DNA of 64,000 nt, taken from NCBI GenBank assembly GCA_015665455.1, contig JADFAD010000003.1, positions 1 through 64,000 of the forward strand. The letters run 5' to 3'. Shown piece after piece: positions 22,823 through 31,091 of the stretch. The notes under the pieces were generated by a model. The model was not told the DNA's origin. It saw nothing but the letters and a program-made list of their open reading frames with translations, and made no database searches. Numbering within the stretch: position 1 is the stretch's first letter; every line of letters starts with the position of its first letter. The DNA comes from Oceanospirillaceae bacterium (GTDB lineage Bacteria; Pseudomonadota; Gammaproteobacteria; Pseudomonadales; Litoribrevibacteraceae). Both the position numbers and the translations under genes were made by a program.

Positions 22823-25489
22823 ATGCTGTTGTTTCTTGCTTTTCGCCGTTTGGCACTTGTCTGTTTGTTCTTATTTTCATTGTTTGCAAGTGCCAATGAA
22901 AGAATCAACTTGAGCAACGAACTGTATATTGATGACTATGAGTTAATTGTAGATTTTCATTATAAAAAGTATGTCATCAGTCGTGATGTGTTTATTTACT
23001 CTTTACCAGAAACAACTTTGCTGCCCATTCAATACCTTGTTGATGGTGTAGAGTTTCCTATTATTGTTAATCCTCTGAGTATGACAGCCTCAGGCTGGTA
23101 CATTGACCCTGCGAATACATTTGAAATCGATTTTAAAAATAAGACGTTGTTTGTTAAAGGGGTAGAAGAGCCGTTCCCTGACAACGCGATTGTCTATTCT
23201 GATGGTATCGATCTCTATGTTGAGTCGAAACTCATCGAACAATTAACACCGTTAACTTTAACTCTGAATACAAGCCGGTTGAGATTAGAAATTTCTTCTA
23301 AAACGAAGTTGGCATTTGAAACTAAATTAGAGCGAGAAAGCGTACGGTCTGTTTCTTTTGCTAGGAAATCTAAGAGTTATGCTTCCATTGATGATCATTA
23401 TGCTTTGGCTGGCCCGCCCGTTATTGATCTCACATTAGGCTCTCATTTTATTGAGGACGATTCTCCTTTTTATACGCTACAAACATCGTTTGATTTACTT
23501 TGGTTTGAGACCTATTTTTCTAGCACGATGGCGGCGACGAACAGCTCTTCAAAAGAGCGGTTGACGTTTAGAAAGCGGCCTAACAATCCAAATTCACCCA
23601 TGCTAGGTGGGATCTCATTCATTGAATTTGGAGATTCTTTTGCAAAATCCAATCAATTAATTTTTCAAGGCGGTGAAGGGCAAGGATTCAATGTGGATTT
23701 CGGTGCTGTATCTGATCAAGACTCGTTTGGTAAGACAAACATTGAAGGTGATGGTACTCCTGGTTGGGAAGTAGAGCTTTATAGAAACGGGGTTTTGATT
23801 GATTTTGTACAAATTGATGCCAGTGCTAGATATCAATTTACAGACGTTGAGTTGGACTATGGAGATAATGTGTTTGATGTCCGCTTGTACGGCCCTTTAG
23901 GACAAACAGACCATAAAAGAGAACAAATTAATATTGATAATAAGATGCTATCCGAAGGCACTGGCGGGATCTCTCTCAGCTATATTGACGTTGGAGACCC
24001 ATTTATTGAACCGGGTTTTGATGATGCGCTTGATGAAAAGAAAATTGATATTTCAGGGCAGCGTGGTATTTCAAAAAATTTATCGATCAGTGGCGGGTTT
24101 TCTCGTCACGAGTTTGAACAAGACATTGGCGATGAAATTCAAACCATAACCGATGATTACCTTAATATTGGTCTTTCATCCGCTCTTGATTCAATAAATT
24201 TAGGGGTTGATTACTCAAATCAAATGGATAAAGGCTGGGCTGGAAGTGTCAATGGCCAGACTCGTTTATTTGATGTCAGTACGACTCTATCGCATTCTCA
24301 CTACAGTGACTTTGAAAGTGACCGAAACTCGGAAGGTCGTCTCATTCGAGATACTGAGCTACGGCTTAACAGTGCATTTCAGCCTTTTGGTTCCAGACCG
24401 TTACAGGTCAACATGAAAGTGATTAGAGAAACATTTCAGAACATAGGCTCGACATTGGAGCTTGATACCCAGCTTGGATTTCAGCTTTTCTCTGGCGCGT
24501 TTTCTGTATCGAATGTAATTCGGAATTCTGACATTACGAACCAAATAATAGACGGCAGAATCAGTTACTCACAAACGATTACGCGTTCTAGCCAGCTTCG
24601 CTCGTCACTTAACTATTCTGCAAAGCCATCTGTTGCGGTCAATGACAGCGACGTAAACATAACATGGCATCCAACATCTAACATCCGTACCAATGTTGGG
24701 TTTATTGTGAATTTTAATTCAGGGCATACGAACTCAGTAAGCTATTCAATTTCAAAACTGTATGACGCTTTCTCACTTTCTTTGAGCGGTGAAAGTAAGG
24801 AAGATGGCTACAATCAGGTTACTTTGTCGTTGGAGACATCGTTGTCTCCTGTGGATTCTAAGGGACTGAATCTTTCTGGTAAGTCACGTGTTAATAATGG
24901 TCGGCTGCAAGTCCGATCGTTTCTTGATACAGATCATTCAAACGATTGGAGTGAAGGAGATACCCCTATTGCAGGCGTTGGGCTTTATGGACGATCAGAT
25001 TGGAATACCATTAAAACGAACGACGAAGGGATTGCTTATTACCCTGGCTTGAGTGGTGATGTGGCCAGTAAGATCGTAATTGATGAGCGCTCGATTGAGG
25101 ACCCATTTTGGAAAGTATCCTTTCCAGATTCAAAGATTTATTCTCATGCGGGTGGTTTAAAGCGCATTGATATACCCGTGCACATAACAGTAGAGATTGA
25201 AGGGACCATAACAGCTTTAATAGATGGAAAAGAAAAGCCCTTGCCTAATATACCTGTCACGGCTTATCAAGATGGTAAACCTATTGCGACGATCAAATCT
25301 GAGTTCGACGGTTATTATGTTTTTACTGGGTTAATACCCGGTCAATATGATTTACTTTTGGATCAAGCGTATTTAAAGCGATTTAATTTAAATAAAGTCA
25401 TTGAAGCTATGACCATCGATGTGACAGCCGAGGACGGTGTTTTTTATGTTGATCCTTTCATAGTTGAGTTCCCTAAGAAAACTCATTAG
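22823..25489 (+). CDS. Outer-membrane usher-like protein with C-terminal Ig/CNA-B-like domains
   Basis: Outer-membrane protein of 888 residues with a signal peptide (about 1-24). An N-terminal periplasmic region is followed by a long beta-barrel rich in alternating strands (about 180-690). Inside it lies a plug-like segment, GWEVELYRNGVLIDFVQID (about residue 313), typical of FimD/PapC ushers. The C terminus has two carboxypeptidase-regulatory or CNA-B-like beta domains: LDTDHSNDWSEGDTPIAGVG (about 700) and PNIPVTAYQDGKPIATIKSE (about 800). The last reads GYYVFTGLIPGQYDLLLD. Overall similarity to classical ushers is low, so it belongs to an alternative group. It should translocate the DUF4402 subunits. 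The start is ATG 22823 with a poor ribosome-binding site. Confidence 0.8.
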   Translation: MLLFLAFRRLALVCLFLFSLFASANERINLSNELYIDDYELIVDFHYKKYVISRDVFIYSLPETTLLPIQYLVDGVEFPIIVNPLSMTASGWYIDPANTFEIDFKNKTLFVKGVEEPFPDNAIVYSDGIDLYVESKLIEQLTPLTLTLNTSRLRLEISSKTKLAFETKLERESVRSVSFARKSKSYASIDDHYALAGPPVIDLTLGSHFIEDDSPFYTLQTSFDLLWFETYFSSTMAATNSSSKERLTFRKRPNNPNSPMLGGISFIEFGDSFAKSNQLIFQGGEGQGFNVDFGAVSDQDSFGKTNIEGDGTPGWEVELYRNGVLIDFVQIDASARYQFTDVELDYGDNVFDVRLYGPLGQTDHKREQINIDNKMLSEGTGGISLSYIDVGDPFIEPGFDDALDEKKIDISGQRGISKNLSISGGFSRHEFEQDIGDEIQTITDDYLNIGLSSALDSINLGVDYSNQMDKGWAGSVNGQTRLFDVSTTLSHSHYSDFESDRNSEGRLIRDTELRLNSAFQPFGSRPLQVNMKVIRETFQNIGSTLELDTQLGFQLFSGAFSVSNVIRNSDITNQIIDGRISYSQTITRSSQLRSSLNYSAKPSVAVNDSDVNITWHPTSNIRTNVGFIVNFNSGHTNSVSYSISKLYDAFSLSLSGESKEDGYNQVTLSLETSLSPVDSKGLNLSGKSRVNNGRLQVRSFLDTDHSNDWSEGDTPIAGVGLYGRSDWNTIKTNDEGIAYYPGLSGDVASKIVIDERSIEDPFWKVSFPDSKIYSHAGGLKRIDIPVHITVEIEGTITALIDGKEKPLPNIPVTAYQDGKPIATIKSEFDGYYVFTGLIPGQYDLLLDQAYLKRFNLNKVIEAMTIDVTAEDGVFYVDPFIVEFPKKTH

Positions 25490-25553
25490 GCTGGTTGTCT
25501 CTGAATTTAGACCTCATGAATTCCTCGAATATCTTTTAGCTAAGGATGGCTGA

Positions 25554-26258
25554 ATGAACAAACGCATAAGTAATAATGTCCAGATTTATACTTCCTTAAT
25601 GGGCGTTGGGACGCTCTTAATGGGTGTGGTTTTATTTATGACCTTTCCATTGAAAGCGGATCTGGCTAATGGATTCAATACTCCGATCATTGCATTTGAG
25701 TTTGCAACATCAGCATCTGATGTAGCTTTCCTCACAGGCGACGGAGAAGTTGAGACCAATAACAGGCAGAAGATGGATGAAGGTCATCAATGGGATATGT
25801 TATTCCCGTTCTTTTATGGTGGTTTTCTCGGACTTTTACTGCTGAAACGGATGCTAAACGGTCAGCGTTTCTTATCTTTTGGTTTACCCTTTGCGGTATT
25901 AATCATTCCTTTTGATATTTATGAGAATCTAACCTTAATCAGCATGACTGATGCTTTAAGGCATAACGCTTCAATGGAGGCTCTGTTCTTACAACTTCAT
26001 CCTGCAACTTGGTTAAAATGGGGCGCCATTGGTGTTGCTATAAGTGTGCTAACTTGTGGGCTGGTTAGGAACAGAGAATATTGGTCTGCTGTTATTGGTG
26101 CGCTGACATCCTTGAGTATTTTTGTATGTTGGAGATCAAACTCCCAGCCATTGCTTGTTGAAATTATGGCTAACTCTATCTTTTTGTTTTTCGTTTTCTT
26201 TGCAATGAAAGAAAGCCTTAAAACATGGCAAATGGTTAGAGTTAAACAAAAAATATAA
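25554..26258 (+). CDS. Polytopic membrane protein of unknown function
   Basis: I do not recognise this family. The 234-residue protein has about six hydrophobic segments, beginning at residues 12-32. A longer hydrophilic stretch (about 33-80) follows, then helices near 83-98, 105-120, 150-170, 178-195 and 205-220. Acidic and histidine residues cluster in the loop (MDEGHQWDM). It starts 65 bp after the usher stop with a good AAGGA ribosome-binding site, so it may be the last gene of the pilus operon, although no membrane partner is known for such systems. A hairpin-like GC-rich stretch follows near 26310-26335. Confidence 0.7.
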   Translation: MNKRISNNVQIYTSLMGVGTLLMGVVLFMTFPLKADLANGFNTPIIAFEFATSASDVAFLTGDGEVETNNRQKMDEGHQWDMLFPFFYGGFLGLLLLKRMLNGQRFLSFGLPFAVLIIPFDIYENLTLISMTDALRHNASMEALFLQLHPATWLKWGAIGVAISVLTCGLVRNREYWSAVIGALTSLSIFVCWRSNSQPLLVEIMANSIFLFFVFFAMKESLKTWQMVRVKQKI

Positions 26259-26384
26259 ACCTCGTTGAGTTCTTAACTTGAATTCCAATAATCGTTATTA
26301 ATTACGTTAGGTGCCGAAGCACATGAGGTGTTCCGGGTCTAACGACTTTGTTGTCCATGGAATGGTCATGAATAAGGGAATATT

Positions 26385-26987
26385 ATGAACTTTGCACTTG
26401 CAGCGCTCACATTTGGACTTGTGGCGGGCCTGAAGCCTGGGCCGTTAGGCGTTTTCATCATTCATCAGACTATGTCGAAGAGTAACCGGCATGGCATGTT
26501 CGCAAGTATGGCTCCACTCATCAGTGATGGGCCCATCATTTTATTCTCACTGTTCTTGACGGTACAGATAGAAGACATCGATTGGTTAGTGTCGCTTATA
26601 TCCATCTTAGGTGCGCTATATCTTGCTTCTCTCGCTTTCAAAATTTATAAAGCGCCTTTGAGCATAAACCCAAATGGCTCATCAGATGGTAGCTCGAGTC
26701 TACTGACGGCCATCAAAATTAACTTATTAAACCCTGCGCCTTATGTTTTTTGGTTAACGATAGGTAGCAGTTACCTATTAATGGGCGATTCGTTAGAAGT
26801 TGGTGTATTTATTGTTTTTGCTTTGGTGAGTTTATGCGTTACTAAGTATGCAGTGGCATTGGCTATTAAGGCCTTAGGCAGTCGTTTTAGCCCTCGGATT
26901 TACTCTCTAATACTAAGATCGTTAAGTTTTCCTATGTTAGTGTTCAGTGGACAGCTTCTATACTCAGGCATAGTTAAACTTTTGTAG
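26385..26987 (+). CDS. LysE/RhtB-family amino-acid exporter
   Basis: Inner-membrane transporter of 200 residues with about six helices. The N terminus shows the family signature GLVAGLKPGPLGVFIIHQTM, and TAIKINLLNPAPYVFWLTIG matches the conserved N-P-x-x-x-x-F/W segment of helix 4. It probably exports an amino acid or analogue; the substrate cannot be read. ATG 26385 follows AGGGA. It converges with the TSUP gene, leaving 42 bp without an obvious terminator. Confidence 0.8.
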   Translation: MNFALAALTFGLVAGLKPGPLGVFIIHQTMSKSNRHGMFASMAPLISDGPIILFSLFLTVQIEDIDWLVSLISILGALYLASLAFKIYKAPLSINPNGSSDGSSSLLTAIKINLLNPAPYVFWLTIGSSYLLMGDSLEVGVFIVFALVSLCVTKYAVALAIKALGSRFSPRIYSLILRSLSFPMLVFSGQLLYSGIVKLL

Positions 26988-27029
26988 CTGTGATGATTTG
27001 GATAAGTTCCAAATAGTTCTTACAGTCAA

Positions 27030-27821
27030 TTAGCCCCAAGCTTTCCATAAGCCAAAAATACTTATTGCAATCAAGACGCCACCGAGGACTCTAAAAAATG
27101 TAGGTGTCTCTGCGCTCACCATTTTTTCATGAAAGTGCATGCCTAAAATGTGTCCTACGGTTGCGCATGGCAATAACCAAAGATGATGTATTAATTGGAA
27201 GTCGACCCCAGCCCAAACAAATGCGACACATTTAATAACGACTAAGATAAACCAAAGAACAAATAGGGTATCTCTCAATTGGTGTTTAGCTACATGAGAA
27301 GCATAAACAGCCACAATGAGGGGGGCGCCAATCAATGATGTACCACTTACATAGCCACCGAGCATAAGAAAGCAGGTATCCAATGTTCTGCTGTTACTTC
27401 TGAAAGGCTTATTCAGTACGTAACCAATGGCATAAACCATCACGATAAGGAAAATGATGCTGCTCATCAGCTTAGTAGGGAGAACAAGAAGTCCAAATAC
27501 ACCGATCAGTTTCGGGACGATCATAACGCCCATGGAATATTTGAGATACTTCCAATCTATGGTGGACATTGCTTGGTCAGAGCTGCCATTCGTGAGGCTA
27601 TCTTTTTTAACCTTACGATGATTTGTAAATGCGATGAAACTTGAGAAAACCATTAAATGGACAGCAATGATGGGTAAAAATACCAATGGATCGTTATGGA
27701 TCAAGAGAAGAAACGGCAGGCTAAGCACTGCGCCACCAAAACCAAGACCGGAGCGGACAAAACCGCTCCAAACAAACAATAAACCTATGGCAACGTACTG
27801 CCAGACAGCAAGGTTTTCCAT
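27030..27821 (-). CDS. TSUP/TauE-SafE family membrane transporter
   Basis: Inner-membrane protein of 263 residues with about eight helices, in the sulfite exporter TauE/SafE family. Markers are the first helix pair GLLFVWSGFVRSGLGFGGAVLSLPFLLL and the later TSLIGAPLIVAVY, corresponding to the duplicated G-x-G-G-A half-signatures. Family members move organosulfur or other small anions; no substrate is suggested by the neighbours. It is followed on the same strand, upstream, by the M90 peptidase gene 50 bp away, so co-transcription is possible. Confidence 0.82.
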   Translation of the reverse strand: MENLAVWQYVAIGLLFVWSGFVRSGLGFGGAVLSLPFLLLIHNDPLVFLPIIAVHLMVFSSFIAFTNHRKVKKDSLTNGSSDQAMSTIDWKYLKYSMGVMIVPKLIGVFGLLVLPTKLMSSIIFLIVMVYAIGYVLNKPFRSNSRTLDTCFLMLGGYVSGTSLIGAPLIVAVYASHVAKHQLRDTLFVLWFILVVIKCVAFVWAGVDFQLIHHLWLLPCATVGHILGMHFHEKMVSAETPTFFRVLGGVLIAISIFGLWKAWG

Positions 27822-27873
27822 ATTGATACTACTCGTAATTCAGACGTGTCGGGGTTTGTTGAATAATTAAAAT

Positions 27874-28713
27874 CTATAACTTTGGTAAACAACAGCGTTT
27901 ATACTTTTTACCACTGCCACAAGGGCACGGGCTATTACGTCTTGGTTGAATATCAGCTTCAATTTCAGCCAAGTTTTGCTGGTAGAAATCACTTAAATAG
28001 CTATAAAGTTTTGGATGTTTCTGTTTAAGCATTTTTGGTCGTTCAAAGAAGTATTCTGAAGTAACAGCAAGAAATTCGGCTTTGTTCGTGGCTGCATATT
28101 GTCGAATGTTACTCTTGTTTTCTTCTACTTCCGATATTTTGTACTGAACGAGATCAAACCAGGGCGCACAATATTCGAAATGTTTTACTCGCTCGGGGAA
28201 GCCGTCACAATCACCGTCCGCCATGTCGATGAGGTGCACGAATTCATGAATGCCCACATTTTGTTTGTCTCTATCGTTGGCGAAGCCTTGATGTAAAGCC
28301 GGTTTGCTTAAGGCCATCTTTCCTTCCATGGGCCCGGTTCCCACCATACCTGTAATTCGAGCATCCGGTGTACCGCATTCAAACTTGTCATTAAACGAAG
28401 CAGGCAGCAAGTAGACTGTTTTGATATTTAGGTAATGCCAATTAGGAAAGCCCCATACTGGTATAAGCGCACTGGCAGCAACAAGCAACTTGTCTTGATC
28501 TGTTATGTCTACATTAACAGCGCCTTCGACCGCTGTAGTTTGAAGGAAAAGAAGGCTTCGTTGTTCGAATTTTTGTTTGTCTTCCGCATTCAGGTTTCTA
28601 TAAAAAGTAACATGGTTGTTTAAATACGTAGACCACTCTTCAAGCCAAGGTGTCACTGTGGGGTCTTGTTTCATGAATAATGATTGAAGAAATGATTTAA
28701 TAGCTTGAAACAT
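27874..28713 (-). CDS. MtfA-like zinc metallopeptidase (M90) with C-terminal SEC-C motif
   Basis: Putative cytoplasmic zinc-dependent peptidase of 279 residues. The body aligns with E. coli MtfA, including the gluzincin HEFVH motif (156-160) followed by LIDMADGD, and KAEFLAVTSEYFFERP, which supplies the third ligand region. MtfA binds the Mlc repressor in enterobacteria; whether that holds here is unknown. The last 20 residues, PCPCGSGKKYKRCC, are a SEC-C zinc-binding motif absent from E. coli MtfA but seen fused in some marine relatives. The frame also has an ATG at 28746, but ATG 28713 has AAGGATAGGA upstream at suitable spacing. Confidence 0.85.
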   Translation of the reverse strand: MFQAIKSFLQSLFMKQDPTVTPWLEEWSTYLNNHVTFYRNLNAEDKQKFEQRSLLFLQTTAVEGAVNVDITDQDKLLVAASALIPVWGFPNWHYLNIKTVYLLPASFNDKFECGTPDARITGMVGTGPMEGKMALSKPALHQGFANDRDKQNVGIHEFVHLIDMADGDCDGFPERVKHFEYCAPWFDLVQYKISEVEENKSNIRQYAATNKAEFLAVTSEYFFERPKMLKQKHPKLYSYLSDFYQQNLAEIEADIQPRRNSPCPCGSGKKYKRCCLPKL

Positions 28714-28905
28714 TAAAAATCCTATCCTTTGATTAATTTCGTCCATGCATCGTGCTTATAAAATTGAGAGAAGTCCGATAGAATTCAGAGCCTGAATGCC
28801 CTCAATGATTGCAGCTATGGTAATGCATTCAACGGGTTGTGTAATCCAAAGTGTTTATGAATCATTGCTTTTGATTAATTCTAATGACTGAATCGAGATA
28901 TATAA

Positions 28906-29424
28906 GTGATAACTCTTATTTTAGGTGGTGTTCGTTCAGGTAAAAGTAAGCTCGCCGAACAATGGGCGAAAGACAGTGAGTTGAATGTTTGTTATATCGC
29001 TACCAGTGAACCTCTCGATAATGAGATGTCCGACCGTGTGATGCTTCATCGGGAGCGAAGACCTACTCAATGGGGATTGGTTGAAGAGCCCATCTTATTA
29101 GCGGATGCTTTGCTCAGTGCAGCAACCAAAGATACGTGCATTCTTGTTGATTGTTTAACACTGTGGCTGACAAATTTGTTAATGAAGGACGATGATGCGT
29201 TGTTTGCGCGTGAAAAACAGGCCTTACTAGATGTTATACCAACGTTGCCTGGCAAGTTAATTATGGTCAGTAATGAAACCAATATGGGCATTGTGCCTAT
29301 GGGAGAACTTTCTCGTAAGTATTGTGATGAGGCCGGTTGGTTACATCAATCCATAGCCGAATTAAGTGATCAAGTGGTATTAACTGTGGCGGGCTTGCCA
29401 CACGTTTTAAAAGGGAATGTCTAA
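28906..29424 (+). CDS. cobU: Adenosylcobinamide kinase / adenosylcobinamide-phosphate guanylyltransferase
   Basis: Bifunctional enzyme of late cobalamin assembly: phosphorylates adenosylcobinamide and attaches GMP. The 172-residue length is normal. The P-loop is GGVRSGKS near the N terminus, followed by YIATSEP and HRERRPTQWGLVEEP, which hold the family's guanylylation histidine. VDCLTLWLTNLL and VSNETNMGIVPMGELSRKYCDEAG are diagnostic. The start is GTG 28906. It leads a tight cobU-cobT-cobC set, 3 bp before cobT. I looked for a cobalamin riboswitch upstream and saw none. Confidence 0.94.
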   Translation: MITLILGGVRSGKSKLAEQWAKDSELNVCYIATSEPLDNEMSDRVMLHRERRPTQWGLVEEPILLADALLSAATKDTCILVDCLTLWLTNLLMKDDDALFAREKQALLDVIPTLPGKLIMVSNETNMGIVPMGELSRKYCDEAGWLHQSIAELSDQVVLTVAGLPHVLKGNV

Positions 29425-29427
29425 ATT

Positions 29428-30501
29428 ATGAATTGGATTAATCAGCCAACCGCAGAGTTGAATCAAGAAACCAAGTTTGCAGCAGAGCAACGTCAACAGG
29501 TCTTAACCAAGCCGGCGGGGTCACTCGGCCAGCTTGAACAATTGGCCATTCGTTTGGCAGCTATGCAAGGGAATGAACTACCGCAAATTGATAAGATTTA
29601 TATCTCAGTATTTGCAGCGGATCATGGCATCGCTGCAGAAGGCGTGTCAGCATACCCTCAAGCGGTTACAGCACAGATGATCGCTAATTTTTTAGCCGGT
29701 GGCGCGGCCATCAGTGTTACGGCGAAGGCATTGGATGCGACTTTAGAAATTGTAAACCTAGGAACTGTGGAGGAGTTGCCTGACGCATTTCTAATGCTTA
29801 CCGAAACAAGCTCGAATGCATTGCATCAAGCGGTTTTAGGTAAAGGGACACTAAGCTTTTTAAACCAGCCTGCAATGACCAGCGAACAGCTTCAACAGGC
29901 GTTTAATGAGGGTAAGCTGGCCGCAGAACGCGCATTAGCATCTAAAAATCAGTTATTCATTGGCGGAGAAATGGGCATTGGTAATACAACGGCTGCCACC
30001 GCTTTGGCTTGCGCATTACTTGAGAAACCTGCTTCGACGGTGGCTGGACCAGGAACCGGTGTAACACCAGAGGGGGTGGTGTATAAATCCGAAGTAATAG
30101 AAAAAGCCATTACGCATCATAAGGATAGTTTAATTGATGGTGTATCCATCATGCGTTGTCTTGGTGGTTTTGAAATTGCTGCACTTTGCGGCGCCTATGT
30201 GCGATGTGCTCAATTAGGGTTGCCAATTTTGGTTGATGGCTTTATTTGTAGCGTTGCAGCGCTGTTTGCTCAAGCGATTAATCAAGGAAGCCGCGATTGG
30301 ATGATCTTTGCTCATCAGTCTGCGGAGCCAGGTCATAAGATCATTTTAGACTCGCTGGATGCCAAGCCTTTATTGCAGCTTGGAATGCGACTGGGTGAGG
30401 GCAGTGGTGCTGCTATTGCTGTTCCTTTAATTAAAACTGCCTGTTCGCTCCATAATAATATGGCAACGTTTGCTGAGGCTGGGGTAGATGACAAAGGCTG
30501 A
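29428..30501 (+). CDS. cobT: Nicotinate-nucleotide:dimethylbenzimidazole phosphoribosyltransferase
   Basis: Makes alpha-ribazole phosphate, the lower-ligand precursor of cobalamin. The 357-residue protein begins with the family's loading segment KPAGSLGQLEQLAIRLAA. It carries FAADHGIAAEGVSAYP, the phosphate-binding GEMGIGNTTAATAL, GPGTGVTPEGV and the catalytic glutamate in RLGEGSGAA (E324). The ATG is 3 bp after the cobU stop and its 3' end overlaps cobC by 14 bp, so translation is likely coupled. Confidence 0.95.
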   Translation: MNWINQPTAELNQETKFAAEQRQQVLTKPAGSLGQLEQLAIRLAAMQGNELPQIDKIYISVFAADHGIAAEGVSAYPQAVTAQMIANFLAGGAAISVTAKALDATLEIVNLGTVEELPDAFLMLTETSSNALHQAVLGKGTLSFLNQPAMTSEQLQQAFNEGKLAAERALASKNQLFIGGEMGIGNTTAATALACALLEKPASTVAGPGTGVTPEGVVYKSEVIEKAITHHKDSLIDGVSIMRCLGGFEIAALCGAYVRCAQLGLPILVDGFICSVAALFAQAINQGSRDWMIFAHQSAEPGHKIILDSLDAKPLLQLGMRLGEGSGAAIAVPLIKTACSLHNNMATFAEAGVDDKG

Positions 30502-31066
30502 AACCTCGTTTCGACTTTCTGCGTTGCGTCACGGTATTACTGACGCTGGAAAAGCTTACATAGGGAAAACGGATGCTGTTCTGACTCAAGAAGGGCGTCA
30601 GCAGATGCTGGATTCCGTCAGTCAGCAAGTTACAGCGACGGGTTATCCAGAATGGGATGTCATCGTAACGTCTCCTTTGCTGAGATGTTATGAGTTTGCA
30701 AAAGAACTGTCGGCCATGCTTGCTATCCCTTATGAGGTTAATGATGCATTCAGAGAGTATGACTTTGGCGTGATGGAAGGTCTAACAGCCATTGAGGTCT
30801 TGGATAAACACCCTGGCGTGTTGGAAAGGTTTTGGGAAGATCCCATGCTAAATCCTCCTCCTGAGGGTGAGAACCTAGCGGCATTTGAAGATCGCGTTTT
30901 AAACGGTTTGGAATTATTAAAGATTCAATACTCAAGCAAGAAGGTACTTCTGGTAACCCATGGAGGCGTCATACGCTCTCTACTGTGTCACAAGCATGGA
31001 AAGCCGATTCAAGCATTGATGTCGTTTGAAGTGACACACGGCGAACTGAAAGCGTCCCTATTTTAA
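30488..31066 (+). CDS. cobC: Alpha-ribazole phosphatase (histidine phosphatase family)
   Basis: Histidine phosphatase of 192 residues, predicted to remove the phosphate from alpha-ribazole phosphate before joining to cobinamide-GDP. The catalytic RHG (R14, H15) lies in SALRHGITDAG. The second arginine is in TSPLLRCYEFA, the acidic partner in FREYDFGVMEG, and the second His in VTHGGVIRSLL. It overlaps cobT by 14 bp. The usual next gene, cobS, is not present here: a convergent sirtuin gene follows 25 bp downstream, so cobS must be elsewhere or missing. Confidence 0.88.
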   Translation: MTKAETSFRLSALRHGITDAGKAYIGKTDAVLTQEGRQQMLDSVSQQVTATGYPEWDVIVTSPLLRCYEFAKELSAMLAIPYEVNDAFREYDFGVMEGLTAIEVLDKHPGVLERFWEDPMLNPPPEGENLAAFEDRVLNGLELLKIQYSSKKVLLVTHGGVIRSLLCHKHGKPIQALMSFEVTHGELKASLF

Positions 31067-31091
31067 TTAACTTCTCTCTCATGTAAGTTTC

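Noticed and set aside
28747-28905. Possible cobalamin riboswitch before cobU
   Set aside because: No B12-box-like sequence or supporting stems could be seen.
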